A stretch of DNA of 64,000 nucleotides from Saccharobesus litoralis (lineage in GTDB: Bacteria > Pseudomonadota > Gammaproteobacteria > Enterobacterales > Alteromonadaceae), in contig NZ_CP026604.1 of the NCBI RefSeq assembly GCF_003063625.1, positions 5,000,065 to 5,064,064 of the forward strand, in the 5' to 3' direction. The notes under the pieces are model-generated. The model was not told the origin of the DNA and searched no databases. It was given only the letters and a program-made list of their open reading frames with translations. The translations under genes were made by a program, and so were the position numbers. This document shows positions 47,961-56,960 of the stretch, piece by piece. Each line of letters begins with the position of its first letter. Position 1 is the first letter of the stretch.

Positions 47961-48226
47961 TTAGCTTACCTCGGTGAAATGATTTGTTTGTTGAACACGA
48001 GATAATAATAGTAGAAGATTACGATTTAATAAAAGCGATTAAATCGATAGTTACGTTCTATTTTTTAGATTAAAAAGGTGGTTTGTTACGCTAAATAGCC
48101 ATTTCAAGAATAAAATTTTTATGAGTGAACGTTTGTGCTTACAAAGCCCGCCAACCTTCCTGTCCAACTATGTAACTTATAGGTGACTCGTAGCTCGTTA
48201 CTTAACATACTGCACTGTTAACAACC

Positions 48227-48553
48227 TTAAACGAGCTCATCAATTTTTTTATAAAGTTCGATCGCTTCCTGTTCATTTAATCCAAAGCGACTGGCGGCTT
48301 GGCCTATACTCGAGGTCACTTTTACAAAATTATTGCTAGAGCCGCTCGATTCATCTGTTTTAAGTTGCTCGGTACGCTCTTGATTATCTTGACCGATTTT
48401 TTGGATCACTTGCGCTTGTGGGCTTAATGTGACTTTATCCTGCGATTCAGCTTGTTTAAAAGGTAATTGTAATTCACCCGTATCCGCTTCACGTTGCGCC
48501 GTACGCCCCGCTAACCCCGTAGTAAAATTAGAATTTAAACCTGCAACTTGCAT
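48227..48553 (-). CDS. Small polar protein, unknown function
   Basis: This 108-residue protein has no signal peptide or membrane segment. The N-terminal half is polar and includes DKVTLSPQAQVIQKI, a phrase reminiscent of small alteromonad and flagellar-associated proteins. The C-terminal part (QAASRFGLNEQEAIELYKKIDEL) looks like a short helical hairpin. I cannot name a family. It stands alone and divergent from the periplasmic binding protein gene, with an AAGGTGTCAAATG-type weak ribosome site. Confidence 0.6.
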   Translation of the reverse strand: MQVAGLNSNFTTGLAGRTAQREADTGELQLPFKQAESQDKVTLSPQAQVIQKIGQDNQERTEQLKTDESSGSSNNFVKVTSSIGQAASRFGLNEQEAIELYKKIDELV

Positions 48554-49126
48554 TTGACACCTTAACCCGCAACTACCCTATAGCGCACAAAAATAACCTA
48601 TAGTCTGCTTGCTCGGGTCTTAAGGTTCATTGCCTGCGCTTGCTCGACCCGATCGCTTTGACTATATACTTTACATCCAAGCTTACTGTAATTAAATAAG
48701 ACCCTAAATGGGTTTACAGTTCAATAATAATTATAGCGTTAATTGCTCAAAAAACATCCACCTCTGAACAATTTAAGAACTTTTCTCAACCGAAAATAAG
48801 CAATCTGACTCAATCTGTAAATGCTAACCCATTAATTGGTCATACCCATTCAGTGAGAGATCATATGTTTATGATCTTTAATTTACTAAAATCAAACTAA
48901 AGTGAGGCTTAAATTCAACTATAAAAAGATTATGCTTGGCAATTGTTCGATGTAGACGGCAGCCATATTATTAAAAACTCACTATTTATCATGGGTATAA
49001 CGACAATGCGCTATTATTTTGACAATTTGGTTTGACAATCTGGAATTACAAAAACTATAGTATCACCTACAAACTAATGTTCACTTTATAACCAAAGTAC
49101 AATTTTAAGTCGTTATTGGGGGTTGT
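48554..49126. other. 573-bp intergenic region with no gene seen
   Basis: It holds the short interspersed element copy F (48599-48666), then AT-rich sequence to the start of the binding-protein gene. I see no open frame that looks coded, nor an RNA gene. Promoters for both divergent genes must lie here. Confidence 0.5.
48599..48666 (-). repeat. TATAGTC interspersed element, copy F (68 bp, internally deleted)
   Basis: Both ends are recognisable (TATAGTC and CGATCGCTTTGACTATA), with GGTTCATTG and GCGCTTGCTCG between, but the central hairpin and the GGGGAAGCCGTC arm are missing and several bases differ. This is an older or minimal version. Confidence 0.75.
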
Positions 49127-49987
49127 ATGCAATACATTAAATCTGGATTATATGCGTTAATTGCGATTATTTTTACATGGCAAACTCAAGCACTAGAGAT
49201 CGTGCGCCACAATAAAATTGACTCAGCCAAAGAATCGTATCAACTCGGTGTATTAAAATTAGCGCTCAGTTACGCAGCACAACCTTACGAATTTCAAGAA
49301 CGTTCAAATTACCTAACCCAAACTAAATTACTAAATGAATTAGACGCAAACCGTGTTGATGTGGCTTGGGTTGGCACGTCTAAAGCATACGAAGAACGCT
49401 TTTTACCCGTACGCGTACCACTATTTAAAGGACTATTAGGCCATCGCATTTTTTTAATTCGTGAAGGTGAGCAGCAAAAATTTGATGGCATTACGGAATT
49501 AACTCAATTAGAAGGATTGAAAGCGGGGCAAGGTGCCAGCTGGTCAGACACAAAAATACTGAAAAATGCCGGTTTATCAGTCGTAACCACTGCTAAATAC
49601 CAAAATTTATTCCACATGTTAGACGGTAGTCGGTTTGATTACTTTCCCCGTAGTGTTTATTCACCTTGGGCAGAAATGGAGAAGCACCCCGATTTGCCGT
49701 TTGAGGTAGAAAAACAACTCATGGTTGTATATCCATTGCCGGCCTATATTTTCGTCAACCGCGACAACTTAGCCTTACATAAAGCCATCGTTGACGGTTT
49801 ATATAAAGCCATTGAAGATGGCAGCTTCGACAAATACTTTTTCAATCACCAAATGATCAAGCAGGGATTAGAGCGTAGCGATATTAAAAACCGCCGCGTA
49901 TTCGAATTAATCAACCCTGAACTCAGTGAAGACACACCGTTAGACGATAAACGCTTATGGTTTAACGTAAAGTCTTATGACGCTTGA
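49127..49987 (+). CDS. Periplasmic substrate-binding protein (family 3-like)
   Basis: This 286-residue protein has a signal peptide ending near TQALEIV (about residue 24). The rest looks like a type-2 periplasmic binding fold: YQLGVLKLALSYA, LLNELDANRVDVAWVGTSKAYEE, then FLIREGEQQKFDGITELTQLEGLKAGQG and FPRSVYSPWAEMEK. Binding proteins of this type without a permease gene are common in marine bacteria and may serve as sensors or orphan receptors; the ligand is not evident, though amino acid-like ligands are usual. No ABC genes are adjacent. Confidence 0.75.
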   Translation: MQYIKSGLYALIAIIFTWQTQALEIVRHNKIDSAKESYQLGVLKLALSYAAQPYEFQERSNYLTQTKLLNELDANRVDVAWVGTSKAYEERFLPVRVPLFKGLLGHRIFLIREGEQQKFDGITELTQLEGLKAGQGASWSDTKILKNAGLSVVTTAKYQNLFHMLDGSRFDYFPRSVYSPWAEMEKHPDLPFEVEKQLMVVYPLPAYIFVNRDNLALHKAIVDGLYKAIEDGSFDKYFFNHQMIKQGLERSDIKNRRVFELINPELSEDTPLDDKRLWFNVKSYDA

Positions 49988-50108
49988 AAGAGCAAGGATA
50001 AATCCAACTCTATTTCTGAATAAGCGTCACCGGATACTGACTTTAGACTTGCATGGAAGCAGCTTTTATCGCATTATCAAAGCGTTAACAAAATATTAAT
50101 AACAGATA

Positions 50109-50831
50109 ATGCAAGATCAGGGACTCGATAACAAACTCTACCGCGCCTTACCCGAAGGCGTCAGTATTAACCTCCAGCCGGCCGGATTAGCGGTTCGCAC
50201 CAGCGCTTACCTAGTTGATCTATTAATACGAACGCTAGTGCTTGGCTTATTAGGTATTGCGTTAAGTTTAATGGGCGATGCCGGTATTGGCCTCTTTTTA
50301 GTGAGTTATTTCATTATCACTTGGGGTTACTACATTTTTTTTGAAAGCCGTAACGGTCAAACGCCAGGTAAAAAACGCTATAAACTGCGAGTCGTTCAGG
50401 ATAATGGCTTACCGGCACATTTTAGCCACATAGTCACGCGCAGCTTACTCAGAACCGCCGATAGTTTCCCATTTGCTTACGTGGTTGGCATTATCACTCT
50501 CTTATGTTCTAAAGAATTTAAAAGAGTCGGCGATTGGGCTGCTGGCACGCTGGTTGTATATGATGAGGTACAAATAATACCGCCAATCAACGATGGAGGC
50601 CAAGCAAAGAGCCCACCATTCACGCTATCAACAATCGAACAATTAGCCATTGTTGATTTTGCCCAACGCTCTGAAAGCTTATCAGAAGCTCGGCAAGTCG
50701 AATTAGCTAGCTTACTTAGCCCGTTATTAAAAGAACAACAAAGTCCAAATGAAGAGTTAAAATCCTACGCTCGTTACTATTCAGGCCAAGAGACATCTGG
50801 TCAAGAAGCACAGACAGGAAGTAAAGCATGA
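50109..50831 (+). CDS. RDD family membrane protein
   Basis: This 240-residue protein has an N-terminal RDD domain with the conserved Arg in AGLAVRTSAYLVDLLIRT, membrane helices at about residues 35-60, 65-85 and 115-135, and GQTPGKKRYKLRVVQDNG between them. The C-terminal 90 residues are soluble. RDD proteins are poorly understood; some relatives are ion or cofactor transporters. It opens a six-gene operon: its stop overlaps the SpoIIM-like start by 4 bp (ATGA). Confidence 0.88.
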   Translation: MQDQGLDNKLYRALPEGVSINLQPAGLAVRTSAYLVDLLIRTLVLGLLGIALSLMGDAGIGLFLVSYFIITWGYYIFFESRNGQTPGKKRYKLRVVQDNGLPAHFSHIVTRSLLRTADSFPFAYVVGIITLLCSKEFKRVGDWAAGTLVVYDEVQIIPPINDGGQAKSPPFTLSTIEQLAIVDFAQRSESLSEARQVELASLLSPLLKEQQSPNEELKSYARYYSGQETSGQEAQTGSKA

Positions 50832-51778
50832 AGCAAAATCAATTTGTGCGAATAAATAACTCGCGATGGCAAGCATTTGAGCAAGCTTGTAACCAAGGCG
50901 ACACAACAACATTAACCATAGATTTTCCTGAGCAGTACCGCCGCATTTGCCACGATTTGGCCATAGCTAAAACTCGGCACTACACCCCTGCATTAATGCA
51001 GAAACTAAACAACTTAGTGCAACAAGGTCAAACACACTTATATCGCGGCAATAGCATGAGCTTTAAAGAAATCATCAATATATTTACTCGTGATTTTCCT
51101 GCCGCACTCTACCAATGTCGCTATTACGTTTGGGGCTCTTTTTTGGCCTTTTATGGCTTAGCCGTTATTGCTTACATTTGGGTTGCCCTATCCCCCGATG
51201 CCATCTACTACTTTTTAGATCCGCAAAGTGTTAATGATTTAGAAGACATGTATAACCCGTCTGGCAATGTACAATCACAAGCTAGAGGGGCTGATTCTGA
51301 TATTCTCATGTTTGGTTTTTACATATACAACAATATAGGTATCGCCTTTCAAATGATAGGCGGGGGTGCCCTATTAGGGGTTGGCGCACTCATCCCACTG
51401 TTATTTAATAGCTTTTACTTTGGTGCTGTGTCGGCACACATCGTCAATGTTGGCTACCAAGCACCTTTCTTTTCATTTGTGATCACCCATGGTTCATTTG
51501 AGCTCATGGCTATCGTGATCGCTGGAGCGGCCGGTTGTAAATTAGGCTTTAGTTTACTGCGCCCCAGTATATACGCCCGTAGCTACGCTTTAAAACTAGC
51601 CGGCAAACAAGTTTTACCCCTGATCATTGGTGCATTTGTTATGTTAGTACTCGCCGCATTTATTGAAGCATTCTGGTCACCAAGAGATATTCCCAATACG
51701 TTTAAATACTTAGTTGGTGGATTAGGTTGGGGGCTAGTCTTATATCGCCTATACAAAGGAACACGCTATGGAACTTAA
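50828..51778 (+). CDS. Stage II sporulation protein M-like (SpoIIM family) membrane protein
   Basis: This 316-residue protein has a soluble N-terminal region (about 1-95) and five or so membrane helices, with FVITHGSFELMAIVIAGAAGCKLG (shown in part; about residues 215-235) being the SpoIIM/DUF95 signature. In non-sporulating bacteria these occur in operons with RDD, MoxR and DUF58 genes, as here; the role is unknown and is thought to concern the envelope. Overlaps both neighbours (4 and 11 bp). Confidence 0.88.
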   Translation: MKQNQFVRINNSRWQAFEQACNQGDTTTLTIDFPEQYRRICHDLAIAKTRHYTPALMQKLNNLVQQGQTHLYRGNSMSFKEIINIFTRDFPAALYQCRYYVWGSFLAFYGLAVIAYIWVALSPDAIYYFLDPQSVNDLEDMYNPSGNVQSQARGADSDILMFGFYIYNNIGIAFQMIGGGALLGVGALIPLLFNSFYFGAVSAHIVNVGYQAPFFSFVITHGSFELMAIVIAGAAGCKLGFSLLRPSIYARSYALKLAGKQVLPLIIGAFVMLVLAAFIEAFWSPRDIPNTFKYLVGGLGWGLVLYRLYKGTRYGT

Positions 51779-53279
51779 TAAATTAAGTTTTACAGCACGT
51801 CACCGCAGTCCTTGGCAGATATTTGATTTAACTCAGTTATTTGTAAAACAAAATTACTGGCCATTACTCAAAATTTACTTAAGTATGGTTGTGCCTTTTG
51901 CTGCACTTATATTCACGTTCACACCAATACAGTATGCTGGCATCATTGTTTGGTGGTTTAAACCTTTACTTGAACGCCCTTTGTTAGATTACTTAGCCAA
52001 ACGCAGCTTTAGTTCAAACTGCACAACATGGCAAGCCATTAGTAGTCTGCGTAAACTACGCTTTAGTACCATTTTACTCATGCTGAGTTGGCATCGTTTT
52101 AGCCCTCATCGGGCGTATTTAGCCGCAGTCGATCAACTCGAACGACAATATGGTGCAAAAGCAACTAAACGCAAAAACTTACTAACAGCACGCTGCGATG
52201 CAAAACAAACTTGGTGGATGATTTTTTGCGTTCATATCGAGCTTGTTTTAGTGCTCGCTATGTTTGCGGCTATTTATTTTTTCTTACCGCAAGGTACCCA
52301 CATAGACCAAGCTTTTTTAAGCGAAAGTTTTGAAAATGGCTTTATCGAAGAAGTGTATTTCTTTAATTATATAGTGGCAATCAGCTTGGTGGCGCCCTAT
52401 TTTACCGCTGGTGGCTTTCTTATGTACTTAAATAGCCGTATTAAATTAGAAGCTTGGGATATCGAATTAGCCTTTAAACAGATCGTCAATAAGTTAAGTA
52501 GCAGCACACTTGCTATCTTCCTTTTGTTTAGCCTGTGGCTACCTACCGACTATGCTTTCGCTGAACAAACACAAACGCCTGCCGCCGTCGAACAAGCACA
52601 AGCCTCACGAGGCGAATTTTCAGATACATTACGCCAACAAGTTGCCAACTTATACCAAGAGCATGAACTGATTGAAAAGCAAATCACTTGGCAACCGGTT
52701 TCTGATGAACCTGAAGAATTCACTATGCCTGAATGGTTTGACACTATTATCGAATTCTTCAAAGCAGTCAGCGCAATAAGCCCTTATATCGGCTACATCA
52801 TGTGGATTATCGTATTGCTTTTAGTGGCTTGGATTATCTGGATAGCTTTTAATCACAAATTACCTTGGATCATGAAAGACCCACAAACCATAAAAAAACC
52901 AACCAATCAACTCAATGAATTACCCAGTTTTTTTAGTGAATTAAAACTCGATGATTGGCCAGACGATTTAATAACGGCTAGCCAAAAAGCCATGCAAGAC
53001 GATAATTTACGACTCGCCCTAGCTTATCTGTTAAGGCATGCTTTAATTTGTGCCGATCAGTTTTACGCGATTAAACTGAGCAAGTCGATGACCGAAAACG
53101 AATGCCAACAGGCATTACTTGCAACGTTACCAACGCGTTTTCATGCGGTTTATCGGGCGTTATTCCAATATTGGATCCAATTGGCTTGGGCTCATCGCCC
53201 AACAGAAAAAAAGGATATTCAACAGCTACTGAGTCAAATTGCACAACTACAATGGGAAGAAAGCCATGAAGTCGCGTAA
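51768..53279 (+). CDS. Membrane protein with C-terminal DUF4129-like domain
   Basis: This 503-residue protein has several membrane helices (about 35-60, 150-175, 205-225, 245-262, 340-362) and a C-terminal soluble helical domain (LRLALAYLLRHALICADQFY to FRAVYRALFQYWIQLAWAHRPT-like, about 420-490), which fits DUF4129. In comparable operons this protein links the membrane part to the MoxR ATPase system. Its N-terminal half is not conserved in any way I recognise. Overlaps the SpoIIM-like gene by 11 bp, and the DUF4350 gene begins within its last codons. Confidence 0.75.
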   Translation: MELNKLSFTARHRSPWQIFDLTQLFVKQNYWPLLKIYLSMVVPFAALIFTFTPIQYAGIIVWWFKPLLERPLLDYLAKRSFSSNCTTWQAISSLRKLRFSTILLMLSWHRFSPHRAYLAAVDQLERQYGAKATKRKNLLTARCDAKQTWWMIFCVHIELVLVLAMFAAIYFFLPQGTHIDQAFLSESFENGFIEEVYFFNYIVAISLVAPYFTAGGFLMYLNSRIKLEAWDIELAFKQIVNKLSSSTLAIFLLFSLWLPTDYAFAEQTQTPAAVEQAQASRGEFSDTLRQQVANLYQEHELIEKQITWQPVSDEPEEFTMPEWFDTIIEFFKAVSAISPYIGYIMWIIVLLLVAWIIWIAFNHKLPWIMKDPQTIKKPTNQLNELPSFFSELKLDDWPDDLITASQKAMQDDNLRLALAYLLRHALICADQFYAIKLSKSMTENECQQALLATLPTRFHAVYRALFQYWIQLAWAHRPTEKKDIQQLLSQIAQLQWEESHEVA

Positions 53280-54483
53280 TTTTGCCTTAGCAGCACTCAT
53301 TTTTTTGTGCCTCAGCTTAGTCATCGCTCTGCTGGTATTCATCGATTGGGAAAAAAAAGAAATTGAGCTGGGGTTAAACCGCGACGCCGCGCAAAATCCC
53401 ATGCTAGCGGCTGAACTATTGCTCAAAAAGTACGATAAAACCATCACGCGTCTCAGTGAATCTCAGCAGTTTTTACTAAATAAACAAATAACCCTGAGTA
53501 CATCGTCAAGCTTAATCCTAGACGAAGCGGCACTGGTAGAACACCCATTTATCAAACCTGCGCTTTCCAAGTGGGTACAAGCGGGTGGGCATCTTATCTA
53601 CGTCGTTTCTTCACGACGAGAGCAGCTCACTTTAGGTGATAATCCGTTTATCGAAACCGCTGAGATAACACTTCACGAACATGAGTTCGGCTGGCAACGT
53701 CAAAACGTATTGGCCGAGCCTGAAGCTAATCTCCACTTACCATATAAAGAGTCCAGTTTAGCTTTATATTTACCTTACAGTTACTACTTTTCTAACTGTG
53801 CTGGCAGCGCACATACCTTACTACCAACCCCAGACAAAACAGCGCTCGAGCAACAGGACGAACAAAAAAAATCGGCGCCAAACGAAGATACAGCGCCGGC
53901 AGCTCAGCTAATTTGTGAAATAGGCTATGACGACGGCTATGTCACCTTTTTACCCAGTATAGATATCATTTCAAACCACGGCTTACGCCATCTCGATCAT
54001 GGCGCGTTTTTACTTTGGCTTATCGGCGATAATTCGCATTTATTCTATTTACCGAGTTTACAATCGCCCAACTGGTTAGTGTCTTTATGGAATTGGTCTT
54101 GGCAGGTTGTGGTTATGTTTTTATTATTGTCGGCCAGTTGCTTATGGTATTTAGCCATGCGACTAGGGCCTGCCAAGGTGCCAAATCAAGAACAAAAAGT
54201 CCCTTTCAGTCGCCATGTGCGAGCCACTGGCCAATTTATGCAAGCGCAAGGGCATGATGAACAATTAAAACAAGCCTTGCTTCAGGATATTGAAACGTTA
54301 GTTGAGCGTCGCCAACCTAACTTTAAACATCTGGCAAGACCAGAACAAGCTCGCGTTTTAAGCCAAATTACAGGCAACGACCGCGATACCCTTTTACAAC
54401 TATTAAACGACCCGTTGCCGGAAGAAGCCAGCGCCAGAACGAAAACGGTTAACCTATTTAAGCAATTAAGGAAAGCAATATGA
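53266..54483 (+). CDS. DUF4350 domain-containing membrane protein
   Basis: This 405-residue protein has one N-terminal membrane helix (about 6-26), a large extracytoplasmic domain and a second helix at about 285-305, then a cytosolic tail. NRDAAQNPMLAAELLLKKY and SKWVQAGGHLIYVV match DUF4350, a flavodoxin-like fold placed before MoxR in such operons. The start is placed at ATG 53266, which has GGGAAGA in front; the frame is open nine codons further upstream without a ribosome site. It overlaps the previous gene by 14 bp and the next by 4 bp. Confidence 0.85.
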   Translation: MKSRNFALAALIFLCLSLVIALLVFIDWEKKEIELGLNRDAAQNPMLAAELLLKKYDKTITRLSESQQFLLNKQITLSTSSSLILDEAALVEHPFIKPALSKWVQAGGHLIYVVSSRREQLTLGDNPFIETAEITLHEHEFGWQRQNVLAEPEANLHLPYKESSLALYLPYSYYFSNCAGSAHTLLPTPDKTALEQQDEQKKSAPNEDTAPAAQLICEIGYDDGYVTFLPSIDIISNHGLRHLDHGAFLLWLIGDNSHLFYLPSLQSPNWLVSLWNWSWQVVVMFLLLSASCLWYLAMRLGPAKVPNQEQKVPFSRHVRATGQFMQAQGHDEQLKQALLQDIETLVERRQPNFKHLARPEQARVLSQITGNDRDTLLQLLNDPLPEEASARTKTVNLFKQLRKAI

Positions 54484-55499
54484 CCACTGATGCAAGCCAT
54501 GTAGCCGATACCACGGCCGATACTGTAACCGACCCAAGCACAATGACATTGCAACAGGCTTTTGAAGCAGTTAATCATATTAAAACCAATATTAGTCAGG
54601 TTCTCGTCGGCCAAGATCTCGTCATAGAGAATGTATTAACCACCTTATTTGCAGGTGGCCATGTATTGTTAGAAGGTGTGCCTGGACTCGGCAAGACCTT
54701 GTTAGTACGCGCACTGGCGCAAAGTGTTCAAGTCGATTTCGCCCGCGTACAGTTCACCCCAGACTTAATGCCATCAGATGTACTAGGCCACAGCTTGTAC
54801 GACATGAAAGCTGGGCAATTTACCACCAAACGCGGCCCTGCTTTTACCAATATTTTGTTGGCCGACGAAATCAACCGCGCGCCTGCCAAAACCCAATCGG
54901 CGCTACTCGAAGTCATGCAAGAACAACAAATAACCATAGATGGCACCAGCACAGCGCTTGCCTCACCTTTTATGGTTTTAGCCACGCAAAACCCGCTCGA
55001 TCAAGAAGGCACTTACCCGCTACCCGAAGCCGAGCTTGATCGCTTTATGATGAAAATTGAGCTGCAATATCCGGATGAAGCCGCTGAAATTGCCCTGCTA
55101 AAACTGAATACAGAAATTAAAAGCAATGAGCAAAATGTCGAAACATTAGCCAGTGTTATCAATGCGGACAAAATAGCGCAAATTAAAAATCTCGCCACTG
55201 CAACTATTGTCGATGAAAAAATCTTTCAATATGCAGTCGATATCGCTAGGCAAACTCGTACTTGGCATGGTGTACTGCACGGCGCTGGGGTGCGAGCTAG
55301 CATTAACTTACTTAAAGCCGCAAAAGTGAATGCATTGATGAATGGCCGTGATTTTGTCACGCCTGATGACGTAAAAATCGTCGCGCCTAATATTTTACGC
55401 CACCGCTTGGTATTATCCGCTGAGCTCGAGCTAGAAGGCGTTAGCCAAGCACAAGTCATAACCGAAATTTTAGCTAGCATTGAAGCACCAAGAATATGA
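54480..55499 (+). CDS. MoxR family AAA+ ATPase
   Basis: This 339-residue cytosolic chaperone-like ATPase has Walker A GVPGLGKTLLVRAL (about residues 64-77), Walker B ILLADEINRAPAKTQSALLE (about 126-145), sensor 1 VLATQNPLDQEG and the C-terminal lid domain. MoxR proteins work with VWA-type partners to mature or remodel complexes; the partner here would be the DUF58 protein encoded next. The length is typical. Its start and stop both overlap neighbours by 4 bp. Confidence 0.95.
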   Translation: MTTDASHVADTTADTVTDPSTMTLQQAFEAVNHIKTNISQVLVGQDLVIENVLTTLFAGGHVLLEGVPGLGKTLLVRALAQSVQVDFARVQFTPDLMPSDVLGHSLYDMKAGQFTTKRGPAFTNILLADEINRAPAKTQSALLEVMQEQQITIDGTSTALASPFMVLATQNPLDQEGTYPLPEAELDRFMMKIELQYPDEAAEIALLKLNTEIKSNEQNVETLASVINADKIAQIKNLATATIVDEKIFQYAVDIARQTRTWHGVLHGAGVRASINLLKAAKVNALMNGRDFVTPDDVKIVAPNILRHRLVLSAELELEGVSQAQVITEILASIEAPRI

Positions 55500-56827
55500 T
55501 GCGTATTGCCTTTCGACCCACTAGAAAAAGCATAATTTTTCTAGCGGGCCTTTTGCTTTTGACTTTGTTACTAAAAGTAACAGCCAATGGTCACGACCAG
55601 CCCATGATTTTTGCTTATTTGGGTGCCGTGATCCTCGCTATTATAGGTTTAGTTGATTGGCTACGCTCAAACTCAACCCCGACGATTGAAGTCGAGCGAC
55701 AGTTGCCAAACAATATCAGCTTTAATCGCTGGCAAAACGTTGATCTACATTTTCGTAATAACTCAACTCAACCTTACGTTTTCACGTTCTCAGAACATAC
55801 GCCTAATGAATTTGAAACTGAACTCATTAGCGAAAACATAGCGTTATCAGCCAACCAACAAGCCAATAAACGTTATCGTATTAAACCGACTAAACGCGGT
55901 AATTATCAAATTACCAGTATTGAACTTTGTATTAATTCTCCCTGGCGTTTTTGGCAACAATATTGGCTTATTGAGCTAAACAGCAATATTAAGGTGTACC
56001 CTGATTTTAACCGCCTTAATCAAGGTCAAAACTTGAATGGCGTTAGCACGCAAATGATGACGGGATTAAAGCTGCAGAAGAAACGTGGCGAAGGAATAGA
56101 GTTCCATCAATTACGTGACTTTAGGCAAGGCGATAGTGTTAGACAAATAGACTGGCAAGCCACCAGTAAACGGCAAAAGCTGATCTCAAAAGAATATCAG
56201 GAAGAACAAAACCAACATGTCATCGTTATGCTAGATGCTGGGCAACGCATGAATATAGAAACCCATGTTGGCACTCACTTTGACGCCGCGCTCAATGCCC
56301 TACTCATGCTCAGCCACACGGTATTAAAACAAGGTGACTGGTTTAGCATGCAAAGCTTTGGTCAACACGAGCGTTGGCTAGCTGGAGTTAAAGGCGCACA
56401 AAATGTATCACGCGTGATGAACCATTTTTATGATCTGTACCCAGATGAAAGCGCTAGCGACTACAGCCAAGCCGTGCAGAATTTGCTAACCAAGCGCAGT
56501 AAACGCGCGCTGATCTTGCTCGTGACGACAATCAATGATCAAGATTTAAATGAGCTTCTACCGGCTATTAAGCGACTACAACAACACCACCTAGTCGCAC
56601 TCATTAATATCGAAAATCAAGGCTTAAAAGAAGCATTAGCCGAGCCGATAACTGATGCCAGTGATGCCAACAGCTATTGCGCCGCGATAGCATTACATAA
56701 TCAGTATCAGCTAAATTTAAAACGTTTACGCAAAGAAAACGTGATCTGTGTCGACACCAAACCAGAGCTGCTATTACCCTATGTAGTCAATACCTATTTA
56801 AACGTAAAACATTCAGGCTTGTTATAG
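55496..56827 (+). CDS. DUF58 domain-containing protein
   Basis: This 443-residue protein has two N-terminal membrane helices (about residues 13-30 and 35-55), a beta-rich region, then the DUF58 motif FHQLRDFRQGDSVRQIDWQATSKRQKL (shown in part, about 200-225) and a VWA-like domain beginning HVIVMLDAGQRM with the DxGxxM variant of the MIDAS. It is the usual MoxR partner. It is the last gene of the operon; no terminator is visible before the repeat and group II intron that follow at 56926. Confidence 0.92.
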   Translation: MMRIAFRPTRKSIIFLAGLLLLTLLLKVTANGHDQPMIFAYLGAVILAIIGLVDWLRSNSTPTIEVERQLPNNISFNRWQNVDLHFRNNSTQPYVFTFSEHTPNEFETELISENIALSANQQANKRYRIKPTKRGNYQITSIELCINSPWRFWQQYWLIELNSNIKVYPDFNRLNQGQNLNGVSTQMMTGLKLQKKRGEGIEFHQLRDFRQGDSVRQIDWQATSKRQKLISKEYQEEQNQHVIVMLDAGQRMNIETHVGTHFDAALNALLMLSHTVLKQGDWFSMQSFGQHERWLAGVKGAQNVSRVMNHFYDLYPDESASDYSQAVQNLLTKRSKRALILLVTTINDQDLNELLPAIKRLQQHHLVALINIENQGLKEALAEPITDASDANSYCAAIALHNQYQLNLKRLRKENVICVDTKPELLLPYVVNTYLNVKHSGLL

Positions 56828-56845
56828 CGATATTACATCGACACG

Positions 56846-56872
56846 CCTTGCGTTCGCCGAAACAAATTCGGC
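56846..56872 (+). repeat. Short repeat with GCCGAA/TTCGGC hairpin, copy 1
   Basis: A 27-bp unit that matches 61398-61424 at 21 of 27 positions (CCTTG.GTT.GCCG then AATTCGGC). Here GCCGAA and TTCGGC form a 6-bp stem just after the DUF58 stop codon, so it might help end the operon transcript. Confidence 0.5.
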
Positions 56873-56925
56873 TCTCTCCCTACTGCGCAAAATAGCTCAT
56901 TTAATCTTGCGCTTTTGGAGAGAAA

Positions 56926-56960
56926 GGTTTGCAGGCTCTGCAAGCATAAATGCTCGCCCA
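56926..56960 (+). repeat. Second repeat family, copy 2, left part (5' exon of the intron)
   Basis: Matches 10831-10865 with one difference (CGCCCA instead of CACCCA). It contains the hairpins TTGCAG-GCT-CTGCAA and AGCAT-AA-ATGCT; the intron begins six bases after the latter. Confidence 0.75.
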
